Of a DNA stretch of 7,956 nt, positions 1 through 7,165 are shown in pieces. A program made the translations under genes and the position numbers. Under the pieces are notes generated by a model, which had not been told where the DNA came from, ran no database searches, and saw nothing but the letters and a program-made list of their open reading frames with translations. Numbering within the stretch: the first letter of the stretch is position 1; each line of letters opens with the position of its first letter. Source of the stretch: Candidatus Zixiibacteriota bacterium (GTDB lineage: Bacteria; Zixibacteria; MSB-5A5; UBA10806); contig DOTU01000302.1 in assembly GCA_003520965.1 (NCBI GenBank), forward strand, positions 1 through 7,956, written 5' to 3'.

Positions 1-3000
1 GCCAAATCTTTCAGTAGCTGCAGTTCCTGAACAGTAAAACCGTCGGAGTTGGCTGAGCCGACAATCATGACAGCCTCGGCGCGGGTGGCATCACCGATGG
101 GAAAGAGCGCCAGATTCCTAATCCCGGCATCAACCACCGATTGTAGCTTTTCCGGCGCACCCAAAGCAACAAGCTGCGCGAATGATAAAAATTCGGGAGC
201 GCATTGCTCGATAACAGATTTAAGTCTGGATTTGAGCATCTCAAGCATTGATTCGGTAGAGATAATCCCGACTGATTTAGGGGCATATCCGGCTTTAAAG
301 ATGAACGATTCACCATCAGGTACAACCAGTGATGTCCAGCGGTAACCGGCGTTATCCGCGACCGCTTTGGCGACCACCCTGAAGAAACTATCCAGATCGA
401 GAGTAGCCGATATGGCCTTATTGATGTTATCAATAAGAGATAACCTCTCGGCCTTCTGGATGGTCTCCTCGAAGAGGTATGAATTATCAATGGCTACCGC
501 CATGATATCGGCAACGGCTTCGAGAGTACTAATATCCTCCGTTGTGAAGCCGTTCAACTCCATTGATTCCGCGTCAAGCACGCCCAGAATCTTATCGCCC
601 AAAATGATGGGGATACAAATCTCACTTTTCACATCCTCAATACCCAGCACATATTCTGGTTCGGAGTACACATCAGGGATATATATCGTCTTTCTTGATT
701 TGATAGCCGTTCCCACCAGACCGCATCCTTCGGCAATAGCAAAATCATCCGGGAGTTTTTTATCGCTTGAAGATGCTTGATAACCGGTGTAGTAACGTCG
801 ATTAACGCGATCCAGAAGGAAGACCGCTACAAGCTGATGATGGAAAGCCTCCTGGATTGAATCGGAGGCAATTTTGATTACTTCCTGGACATTAAGTGAT
901 TTGGAGAGTTTTTTTGAAATCTCGAAGATAGTATTGAGCTTCAGCCCTCGCTCGTGCTCCTGTTCGAACAATCTGGCTCGTTCCATGGAAACGGCAAGTT
1001 GCGCCGAAAGAGCACGCATAAAGTTTTCATGCATTTCAGTGAAAGCACATTTGGCCCGTGAGCCGACAGTGAAAACGCCGATATTCTTAGTACCTAACTT
1101 TATGGGTACGGCTAATTCCGATAAGAGGCTCGGGAAGGATGGTTTAATATTTTCCTCGACGCGAAAATCTGCAATATTCAACGGTTTCCCGTTAGCGACT
1201 ACCAGTTCAGAGACACAATCGGGGGCTCTAAGGGCTATCTTGTCTGTCCCCGTTTCAAAATTAACAGCGTTTACAACCAGGGGACGCAAAGTGTTGTTTT
1301 TATCATCAATTGTATAAATACCAGACACGGTATAGTGCAGGTAATCGTGGATGGCACCAAGGACCTTTTCTAGCATGGATTTGATATTGGTCTCGGAGTG
1401 AATAACGGCGCCGACTTCATATAAAGTAGTTAATTGATCCACCTTATTATTAATAAAACCATAGAGTCGGGCATTTTCAATAGCCGAAGCTGCCTGGGAA
1501 ACGATAGCTTGCACAAAGCTCAGTCTTTCGGGAGCAAGCGTGGCCCTGGATTGGGATCTTTCCTCGCCCAAAACCACCGCACCGATCGTTTTCGCTGAAT
1601 GGGAGATGGGAAGGATTGTCAACTGCTTGACGCTTTCGGCTCGGAAAAACCGTTTTTCCACGGCTCCAAAATCAGCCAGTTCCTGTGGTCCGAAAATAAG
1701 AGTTCTTTTACCCTCTATGGCCTCTTTCACTTTAGGCAAATCGATAGCGTTAATTCGACTGGCTTCGGGAATGCTAATCCCGTTCTGTCGTTTGGAGTAT
1801 AAGGATGCAACCTCAAGAGTATTTTCAAAATCAGTATTGAGAATGATCATACAGTAGGTGGCACCAGCATATTCCGTCAGATGGCTGGCGACCACCTGTA
1901 ATACTGATGGCAAATCAAGTTTGGATGATATCGCCAATGAAGTTTCCTGCAGGATTTTAGTTTTATCCTGCCTGGCGAGATTTTCTTTCTCAATTCCAAC
2001 GCTATAAGCGATATCGGCCAGAAATTCTCCGATGAGCCCGTCAAAGTACTCTGGAATCCGAATAGATAAATCCCTCTCGGTTGACAGGAGCACCAAAAAC
2101 CCCTCAAATTGCGCCTTAAATATAAGAGGAATCGCCACAATTTGCTGATAGCCATCGAATAGCTTACTCCACGGTTCGGCGGCAAGTTCTTCGGTTCTCA
2201 AATACAATATGGTTTCATTTTTTCTAACAGCTTTAATGAAACTCCGCCCCGCCCCGGTTTGAATTATACCAGATAAAAGCTCTTTATCGCAATTGTGCAG
2301 GCCAATAAGATCGGTTCTATCATCGCCGGAATCGGACGCAAATATCGCTCCTGAGGTAGAGCCAGTGAAATTAACGATAAGTTCAACAATTCCGTTTAGC
2401 CCGGATTCATCATGCCCTTTTTCCTGCAAGAGAGAGAGCATAGCTTTAACAGTATCGAGGACTTGCCCAAGTTGAGCCTTTTCTTTTAGACTCTCTTCAA
2501 TCAGCGTATAAATTTCTGAAAGCTCAGGCATTTCGTTTTTAACAAGATGATGATCGCGACGGAATAGTTCTACGCCATTTTTCTCACGCCGGAGAATTTT
2601 GCGGATTGTTTCTAAATAGTGGGCGAATGAATCAAAGTAACGATAAAGGAGATAACTGAAAAGGAAAAAACCGAATAGCGGTAAAAGCCCAAGGGCCAAA
2701 ACCTGAGAGCTGGGGATAGTTGAGTTTTGATCCAGGCCGTGCTCGAATTTAACACCAACCGAGGCGGTCACCGAGCCATTATAGGCTTCGATAGGTACAA
2801 TGATCATTGAACCAGACGACGAAACAAGCTGTTGGCCGTTTTGAAGCGGTTCGGGCTTCTGTAATCTTTTATCGCGATCAATGGAGGCAAAAAGCGCTTC
2901 CAACGGTATTAACATCACTAATGATCCGCCTGGTTTGTCAATATTGACCGTTGCGGTTGAATAGATTTGATCCTGAAAAGCAATTATCTCGGGATTTTGT

Positions 3001-3407
3001 TCATTTCCAAAACCTTCCAGGTTTCGATAAAAGGTAGTTGAACCTGGCGTGTTGGAATTCGAGAATAATTTTTCATTGTGGTTATAAAAAAGTAAAATTG
3101 TGCTGTCGATTCCCTTGGCTGTTATATCCTTCGTACTAGTATCTATCGCCTGTGAAAGATCATTACTGCTCTCGAAATGTTTTTTCATCAGGGTAGCGGC
3201 ATCCTGAGCCAACTCGTTGGCCAGCACTTCGGACATTTTGAGGACGGAATTGCAGTATGATCTGGCTTCAGTTTGGGCCGCCCTCTGCATTTTCCGAGCG
3301 TTGTCTTGGCGGATAAGCAATAACAGTACAATCGAGATAATGGGTATGATAAAACCTATTACCGCTGTTTTGGCAAAAAGAGATTTTTTGGAACCGATTA
3401 TTTTCAT
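1..3407 (-). CDS. Membrane-anchored multi-GAF sensor protein (3' end beyond window)
   Basis: The frame is open from an ATG at 3407 to the left edge (1135 codons, no stop), so the C-terminus and any output domain are missing. Residues 14-32 form a hydrophobic TM helix. Residues 33-232 are a probable extracytoplasmic sensor region, and a second TM spans about 236-256. A helical linker (about 257-325) leads into five successive GAF-type domains at roughly 330-474, 483-648, 659-812, 824-980 and 987 to the edge. Each starts with an amphipathic helix and most close with an A-I-E-N-A-R-L-type helix. GAF4 is the most canonical (GCGLVGTAIKSRKTIYIPDV, then CIPIILGDKILGVLDAES). GAF domains bind small ligands or mediate dimerisation; the ligands here are not predictable. 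The start is the only sensible one: it lies 7 nt after the stop of the upstream gene and just before the TM, with a weak GAGAAAGAG purine stretch, which suggests translational coupling. A histidine kinase, cyclase or phosphatase domain may follow outside the window. Confidence 0.9.
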   Translation of the reverse strand, partial: MKIIGSKKSLFAKTAVIGFIIPIISIVLLLLIRQDNARKMQRAAQTEARSYCNSVLKMSEVLANELAQDAATLMKKHFESSNDLSQAIDTSTKDITAKGIDSTILLFYNHNEKLFSNSNTPGSTTFYRNLEGFGNEQNPEIIAFQDQIYSTATVNIDKPGGSLVMLIPLEALFASIDRDKRLQKPEPLQNGQQLVSSSGSMIIVPIEAYNGSVTASVGVKFEHGLDQNSTIPSSQVLALGLLPLFGFFLFSYLLYRYFDSFAHYLETIRKILRREKNGVELFRRDHHLVKNEMPELSEIYTLIEESLKEKAQLGQVLDTVKAMLSLLQEKGHDESGLNGIVELIVNFTGSTSGAIFASDSGDDRTDLIGLHNCDKELLSGIIQTGAGRSFIKAVRKNETILYLRTEELAAEPWSKLFDGYQQIVAIPLIFKAQFEGFLVLLSTERDLSIRIPEYFDGLIGEFLADIAYSVGIEKENLARQDKTKILQETSLAISSKLDLPSVLQVVASHLTEYAGATYCMIILNTDFENTLEVASLYSKRQNGISIPEASRINAIDLPKVKEAIEGKRTLIFGPQELADFGAVEKRFFRAESVKQLTILPISHSAKTIGAVVLGEERSQSRATLAPERLSFVQAIVSQAASAIENARLYGFINNKVDQLTTLYEVGAVIHSETNIKSMLEKVLGAIHDYLHYTVSGIYTIDDKNNTLRPLVVNAVNFETGTDKIALRAPDCVSELVVANGKPLNIADFRVEENIKPSFPSLLSELAVPIKLGTKNIGVFTVGSRAKCAFTEMHENFMRALSAQLAVSMERARLFEQEHERGLKLNTIFEISKKLSKSLNVQEVIKIASDSIQEAFHHQLVAVFLLDRVNRRYYTGYQASSSDKKLPDDFAIAEGCGLVGTAIKSRKTIYIPDVYSEPEYVLGIEDVKSEICIPIILGDKILGVLDAESMELNGFTTEDISTLEAVADIMAVAIDNSYLFEETIQKAERLSLIDNINKAISATLDLDSFFRVVAKAVADNAGYRWTSLVVPDGESFIFKAGYAPKSVGIISTESMLEMLKSRLKSVIEQCAPEFLSFAQLVALGAPEKLQSVVDAGIRNLALFPIGDATRAEAVMIVGSANSDGFTVQELQLLKDL

Positions 3408-3414
3408 CTCTTTC

Positions 3415-5436
3415 TCAGGCTGTTATTTCGGCCGTGATTTCGTGCAGCCTGGCCGCGTTACGTTCAATAACATCAAGGTAGTGACTAACCTCCCCATCGA
3501 TACCCGGCTGGCTCCGGTGGAGATATTCACACGAGGCCATGATTCCAGCCAGGGGACCATTGATACGAGTTCTAAGTTTTGGCGTAAATTCGCCGGGAGC
3601 TTTTTGCGGCTCCCTTTGTATGATCGTTAACTTTTTTTTACCTTCTATTATCTCCTGCGAGACCCGCTTCTCCTTATGCCATGAAAGCACCATAGAGATC
3701 AAGGCCGCCAGATTGGACGCGAAAAGTTCGGCTATTCCGGAAGTCCGTTCGCCGCCTCTGAACTCACCCATAGTTATCAAGCCAACCGAATCCTCGCCGA
3801 TGGAAAGAGGTACAATCAAGCCATGCCGGACACCGTCGGGAAGTATCGAAGAGGCCTCCAATTCGGATATTTTGCGGGATTGATTATCCTGATTGAAGGC
3901 AATGATTTTGCGTTCGTGAAGCGCTTGATAGTGAAGTTCAAGTTCGGCGGCGGGGATTTCGTCTCTTTCATCAGACCAATTCAGGGGTCTGGTTTGTGCC
4001 AGGGCGGCCATCTTGAGAAGAGTTTTCTGCGGGTCAGCCAAAGATATCCTGCAGAAGGTTGCCAATTCGAGATCAACTATCATCGTGGCCATCTCTTGAA
4101 GGAAGGCGGCGACATTATCGGTTGAAAGAGCTCTCTCCTGGCAATACCTGATTGCACCCAGCCATTGAGAAGCTTGTTTCTGTGTTTTTTGAAGCTGCTC
4201 GTTTCCAAGTTTGTGAGCGATTAACAAGGCCCAGGCTTTCATTAGTTCAGACAGGTAATCCGGGGCGAAGCGCAGATTTTCAAATCTGAGTTCGAGCCAG
4301 GCAGATATATTACCAATATTAAGAGGCATAACAAGCGCTTGTCGCTCGGGCGCTTTGAAAATATTCGTCGTATCTTTGTAAAGATAGGAATAATCGGTTT
4401 TGCTAAAATAGCCTTCGTGAATATTTACATTGCCACCTTCAGGTAGAGCAAAAACGTGAGATCGGGAGCGTCCGTTATCCGGTAGGTATAAATTTAATTC
4501 CCAAAATGACAGTTGGGCTTGAACCAATTTGGCCGATTCCACCAAGGCGGATATCATCGATGAGTCTTTTGCAAAAGGAGCGGAAATAAGTTTCGTAATT
4601 TTGCGAAACGCTTCTTCATAGAGAAGGTCGTGTTCCGTTTTCTCGGCTTCCATGGTAGCCGCAAGAGCGGAGCAAACAATATCGAGAGGTTCAAGTTCGC
4701 CGCTGTCGAAAGCTCTTTGCCGGGTGCCAAGGACAGATAACACTCCCAGAGTTTCATCATGGGATACGACCGGCATACTTAGCCCGCAAATAAGCGGGTC
4801 GCCTTTGGATTCCAACCGAGTATGAGGATGAAGATCGGATGATGTATCTGAGGCTGTTATCTTTCGGTCGCGATAAGCTGCAACGAAGATGCTTTCTCGC
4901 TGAGGCTGTTGTAGGGCTTGTTCTGATTCCGGCTGCAGGCCGTGTTGGAAAATAAGGCTCAGGGTGTCGTTATCCTCATGCTTATGAAGCACAACAGCCT
5001 GGCAATCCAGAGATAATAGCAGATATTTGGAAATACCTTCGAGGAGGGAGTTGGTGGTATGCTCTTTGAGGATAATTCCCGAGGCTTTTTCGGTAAATAG
5101 CCTGAGACGGGATTTAGCAAGCGGCTGATCTGAGCGAGCGCGGTAATCGCCTGACCATTCGATTACGCCCCAGATCAGCAGGCTCCAGCCAATCAGGTAT
5201 CCGAAGATGCTCTCCAGGTAAAATGATACTCCCGAGTCCAACAGCCATTGGCCTAAAATCCCCAAACGGGAGATTATTCCAATAATGGTTCCGGTGACAA
5301 TTAAGAATAATCCAGTTCTGAGTTTGACTGATATCTGGGTGTCGGGTAATCGGTGCGCAAGATTTGTCTTAAAAAATATCGCTAAGAGCGAACCGCAGCC
5401 CAAGAACCAAATGAGCTTTTCTTGTAGTATTTGCAT
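3415..5436 (-). CDS. Three-TM, triple-GAF protein with degenerate HisKA-like C-terminus
   Basis: This is a 673-residue protein counted from the ATG at 5436. That start is preferred because GAAGAGGG lies 5 nt upstream; an in-frame ATG at 5466 has no ribosome binding site. Three hydrophobic helices (about 8-22, 41-57, 72-92) anchor it with little extracytoplasmic sequence. Three GAF-like domains follow (about 113-265, 270-420, 425-587). The first has the clear strand pair GLSMPVVSHDETLGVLSVLG and the third has GLIVPLSIGEDSVGLITMG. The last 65 residues resemble the HisKA dimerisation hairpin: RINGPLAGIMASCEYL, then YLDVIERNAARLHEITAEIT. Against kinases with a HEIRNPLAGI motif, the histidine position is Thr623; in an alternative HELRT alignment it is Pro619. 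No HATPase_c domain follows, and translation stops directly after the hairpin. The protein is therefore unlikely to autophosphorylate and may act as a sensor scaffold or dimerisation partner. The 7-nt gap to the next gene suggests that both sensor proteins act together. Confidence 0.9.
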   Translation of the reverse strand: MQILQEKLIWFLGCGSLLAIFFKTNLAHRLPDTQISVKLRTGLFLIVTGTIIGIISRLGILGQWLLDSGVSFYLESIFGYLIGWSLLIWGVIEWSGDYRARSDQPLAKSRLRLFTEKASGIILKEHTTNSLLEGISKYLLLSLDCQAVVLHKHEDNDTLSLIFQHGLQPESEQALQQPQRESIFVAAYRDRKITASDTSSDLHPHTRLESKGDPLICGLSMPVVSHDETLGVLSVLGTRQRAFDSGELEPLDIVCSALAATMEAEKTEHDLLYEEAFRKITKLISAPFAKDSSMISALVESAKLVQAQLSFWELNLYLPDNGRSRSHVFALPEGGNVNIHEGYFSKTDYSYLYKDTTNIFKAPERQALVMPLNIGNISAWLELRFENLRFAPDYLSELMKAWALLIAHKLGNEQLQKTQKQASQWLGAIRYCQERALSTDNVAAFLQEMATMIVDLELATFCRISLADPQKTLLKMAALAQTRPLNWSDERDEIPAAELELHYQALHERKIIAFNQDNQSRKISELEASSILPDGVRHGLIVPLSIGEDSVGLITMGEFRGGERTSGIAELFASNLAALISMVLSWHKEKRVSQEIIEGKKKLTIIQREPQKAPGEFTPKLRTRINGPLAGIMASCEYLHRSQPGIDGEVSHYLDVIERNAARLHEITAEITA

Positions 5437-5441
5437 ATTAT

Positions 5442-5449
5442 CCCTCTTC
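5442..5449 (-). promoter_or_regulatory. Ribosome binding site that fixes the start of the triple-GAF gene
   Basis: The minus strand reads GAAGAGGG, then 5 nt (ATAAT), then ATG at 5436. The alternative ATG ten codons upstream (5466) is preceded by CCCGCAATATT, which has no Shine-Dalgarno match. The shorter start is therefore favoured. Confidence 0.65.
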
Positions 5450-5487
5450 AATCGAATTATCGACATAATATTGCGGGAGTTAAGTGG

Positions 5488-5518
5488 CTTATAGGCTTGA
5501 CAATTAAAAACTGTTCAA
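5488..5518 (-). promoter_or_regulatory. Weak candidate promoter for the GAF sensor genes
   Basis: On the minus strand, TTGAAC (5518-5513) is followed after 19 nt by TATAAG (5493-5488). Both hexamers are fair, but the spacing is longer than the usual 16-18 nt. If real, it lies back-to-back with the rightward promoter and overlaps its -35 box. Other sigma factors could equally drive these genes. Confidence 0.25.
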
Positions 5519-5525
5519 ATAAAAT
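5497..5525 (+). promoter_or_regulatory. Sigma70-type promoter of the sigma/anti-sigma/ybjQ operon
   Basis: A perfect -35 box TTGACA (5497-5502) is separated by exactly 17 nt from a good -10 box TAAAAT (5520-5525). Transcription would begin near 5532, leaving a leader of roughly 85 nt before the sigma gene. The leader holds a small possible hairpin (CCAGAT at 5558-5563 with ATCTGG at 5580-5585). The match is to the housekeeping consensus. No obvious GGAAC-type ECF autoregulatory box was seen here, so housekeeping expression of the operon is inferred. Confidence 0.7.
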
Positions 5526-5608
5526 GGAGGCCGATGGCCGCGGATTTCTCAAAATATCCAGATTCCCGGGGTTTTGAATATCTGGGGGCTATCGGGGTAT
5601 CATTATGT

Positions 5609-5613
5609 GAGGA
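5609..5613 (+). promoter_or_regulatory. Ribosome binding site before three consecutive ATG codons
   Basis: GAGGA precedes three in-frame ATG codons at 5616, 5619 and 5622, with gaps of 2, 5 and 8 nt. The first is too close for efficient initiation, so the second or third is likelier. A TTG at 5574 opens the frame further upstream but has no clear ribosome binding site. A TTG at 5671 is another possible start. Confidence 0.5.
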
Positions 5614-5618
5614 ATATG

Positions 5619-6254
5619 ATGATGAACGGATACCCGCTGGAAATACCAAGATCAATATGGACGGGGATTAAATTGTCAACTAATACCGCTGCGGCGGAAT
5701 GCAGCGATAATGAGCTGGTAAAGCAGGCCGTAAGAGGCAAAATTGCCTCGTTTAAGACGCTGGTGGAGCGTTACCAGAAGCAAGCATATCTTTATGCCCG
5801 CGGCATGGTGCATAACTCTGACGACGCTTATGATTTATCCCAAGAGGCGTTTGTCAGGGTGCATAAGCATTTAAAAAGGTTTGATCCAACTTATCCGTTC
5901 AAGGTTTGGCTGTTTCATATTCTGAGCAACCTTTGTAAGAATCACCTCAGGCAACGGAAGACTCGAGAAAGAGTTGTTACGTCAGCAGATGAGGCAACTG
6001 TTTTGGCTGTCTCGGACTCGGCTGCGCCAGATAGGCTATTCAGCCAAACGGAAATTCAAGCGCAGGTCTGGAATGGTATTGGCCGGTTGCCCGAGAAGTT
6101 TCGAGAGATCATTATCCTAAGCCATTTTCAGGAAATGTCGTACGACCAGATGGCAGAGGTGCTGGAAATACCGCGCGGCTCAGTGATGTCTCGTCTCTAT
6201 TACGCCAGGCTGAAGCTTCGGGAGATTCTTACGGAAATGGGGGTGGAATTATGA
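5619..6254 (+). CDS. ECF-family RNA polymerase sigma factor (RpoE-like)
   Basis: This is a protein of about 211 residues, the usual ECF size, which recruits RNA polymerase to a dedicated promoter set. Region 2 spans about residues 30-116. It includes NELVKQAVRGKIASFKTLVE, the core-binding stretch DDAYDLSQEAFVRVHKHLKR, and the -10 recognition helix FKVWLFHILSNLCKNHLRQR. A variable linker (about 117-145) leads to region 4 (about 146-205): IGRLPEKFREIIILSHFQEM, then a helix-turn-helix SYDQMAEVLEIPRGSVMSRL that would contact the -35 element. The stop overlaps the start of the next gene, a zinc-finger anti-sigma factor, by 4 nt (ATGA), which is the classic arrangement for a sigma held inactive at the membrane. 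The N-terminus is uncertain by up to about 17 residues either way. Its target promoters cannot be read from this window. Confidence 0.95.
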   Translation: MMNGYPLEIPRSIWTGIKLSTNTAAAECSDNELVKQAVRGKIASFKTLVERYQKQAYLYARGMVHNSDDAYDLSQEAFVRVHKHLKRFDPTYPFKVWLFHILSNLCKNHLRQRKTRERVVTSADEATVLAVSDSAAPDRLFSQTEIQAQVWNGIGRLPEKFREIIILSHFQEMSYDQMAEVLEIPRGSVMSRLYYARLKLREILTEMGVEL

Positions 6255-6697
6255 AATGCGACGAGGTCAGAATCCTCCTTTCCGCTCTTCTTGACAACGA
6301 ACTTACACCGGAGGAAAAGAAGAACGTAGCCGATCACCTGGCAAATTGCGAGGATTGCCGCCGGGAATATGCGTCTTTGTTGAAGCTGAAGGAGGTAACA
6401 GACGATATGAAGTATCTTGACCTTCCCGATAGGCTCTGGGCAGGTTACTGGCATGGAATTTACAATCGAATCGAGCGCGGTATCGGCTGGGTATTTCTCT
6501 CACTGGGCGCAATAATCCTGCTGGCGTTTGGGGCCTGGAGGCTCTTAAATGACTTTTTCTTAAGCAGCCGTCCACCGTTGATACTGAAGATCGGGCTAGG
6601 AACTCTGCTGTTTGGAATGATAGTGCTATTAGTTTCGGTTTTGCGCGAGCGGTTTTTCTCGCGCGCTCACGATAGATATGAGGAGGTCGAATTATGA
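6251..6697 (+). CDS. Membrane anti-sigma factor with zf-HC2 domain
   Basis: This is a 148-residue protein. The N-terminal 40 residues form a zinc-binding anti-sigma (ZAS/zf-HC2) domain with the family signature H29-x3-C33-x2-C36 (HLANCEDC), and Cys3 as the likely fourth ligand. Such domains clamp the sigma factor in the cytoplasm. A linker (about 41-77) is followed by two TM helices (about 79-99 and 111-131) separated by a short loop, and a charged cytoplasmic tail. Many members have one TM and a periplasmic sensor domain. This one has almost no exposed extracytoplasmic part, so the signal may be sensed within the membrane, by the zinc site (redox or metal) or by a partner. It is ATGA-coupled to the sigma gene before it and to the YbjQ gene after it. 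GGGGGTGG lies 4 nt before the start. Confidence 0.92.
   Translation: MKCDEVRILLSALLDNELTPEEKKNVADHLANCEDCRREYASLLKLKEVTDDMKYLDLPDRLWAGYWHGIYNRIERGIGWVFLSLGAIILLAFGAWRLLNDFFLSSRPPLILKIGLGTLLFGMIVLLVSVLRERFFSRAHDRYEEVEL
6681..6687 (+). promoter_or_regulatory. Strong ribosome binding site for the YbjQ-family gene
   Basis: AGGAGGT, a full anti-Shine-Dalgarno match, lies inside the 3' end of the anti-sigma gene, 6 nt before the ATG at 6694. The downstream gene could therefore be translated more strongly than its two partners despite the ATGA coupling. Confidence 0.75.
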
Positions 6698-7017
6698 TCC
6701 TGGCATCAACGGATGAGATCAAGGGGAAGAGAATTACCGAGGTATTGGGATTGGTCAAGGGAAATACAGTGAGAGCCCGTCATATAGGCCAGGATTTCAT
6801 GGCATTTTTGCGCAATATTGTCGGTGGTGAAGTTCGCAATTATACGAAGCTGATCGCGGAGTCGCGGGAGCAGGCGATAGATCGGATGGTGGCCGAGGCC
6901 GAGGCTCTTGGGGCTAATGGTGTCGTAGGAGTCAGATTGATAACGGCCTCGATCATGCAGGGATCGTCGGAGCTACTGGCGTTTGGGACAGCGGTGAAAT
7001 TAGCGGATGAGAAATAG
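6694..7017 (+). CDS. YbjQ/UPF0145 family protein
   Basis: At 107 residues this matches the full length of the YbjQ (UPF0145) family, small proteins that assemble as rings (pentamers in known structures) and are often labelled heavy-metal-binding domain proteins. The biochemical role is not established. Family hallmarks are visible: an opening strand with T-E-V-L-G-L-V-K-G-N-T-V, the R-A-R-H-I-G-Q-D segment, the region IVGGEVRNYTKLIAESREQA, then AEALGANGVVGVRLITASIM and the closing strand ELLAFGTAVKL. There is no signal peptide or TM, so it is probably cytoplasmic. The start overlaps the anti-sigma stop as ATGA and has a perfect Shine-Dalgarno. Its place as third gene of a sigma/anti-sigma operon suggests a link to envelope or metal stress, but that is inference. 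It could be either a target or a co-regulator. Confidence 0.9.
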   Translation: MILASTDEIKGKRITEVLGLVKGNTVRARHIGQDFMAFLRNIVGGEVRNYTKLIAESREQAIDRMVAEAEALGANGVVGVRLITASIMQGSSELLAFGTAVKLADEK

Positions 7018-7020
7018 TTG

Positions 7021-7118
7021 TGAGTTGTGGGTTGCGAGTTTAAAGAATATTAATAATAATGGGCACAACAAGTTGTGTTCCTACAAAAAATAAATAATGA
7101 TCTGCGTAAATAAGGCAG
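7021..7118. repeat. Intergenic repeat unit, copy A
   Basis: The unit starts with a 25-nt G/T-rich segment (7021-7045) that matches 7166-7190 at 20 of 25 positions. It continues with hairpin A (7061-7080), an A-rich stretch beginning CTACA, and a small stem CTGC (7102-7105) with GCAG (7115-7118). The distance from hairpin start to CTGC is 41 nt, identical in copy B. Confidence 0.6.
7061..7084 (-). repeat. REP-like hairpin A with GTAG foot
   Basis: Positions 7061-7069 and 7072-7080 form a nine-pair stem (GGGCACAAC with GTTGTGTTC, two G-T pairs) around an AA loop. CTAC follows directly (7081-7084). On the minus strand this reads GTAG immediately 5' of the hairpin, the layout known for REP elements mobilised by RAYT (TnpA-REP) transposases. 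No such transposase lies in the window. Confidence 0.55.
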
Positions 7119-7165
7119 TATACACATTGATAAAATAATTGAGTGATGAGGATTGAGGGGATCGT

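Noticed and set aside
49..2475. Several plus-strand open frames of 60-147 codons across the left part of the window
   Set aside because: They lie antisense to a continuous minus-strand GAF-domain frame, have no recognisable domains, and overlap each other in different frames.
3217..4125. Plus-strand open frames opposite the triple-GAF gene
   Set aside because: They are antisense to a well-supported coding frame and their translations resemble no known family.
3415..5436. Active sensor histidine kinase
   Set aside because: The dimerisation hairpin has no histidine at the phosphoacceptor position and no HATPase_c domain (N, G1, G2 boxes) is present.
5464..5466. Start of the triple-GAF gene at the upstream ATG
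   Set aside because: It has no Shine-Dalgarno sequence, whereas the ATG at 5436 has GAAGAGGG at ideal spacing.
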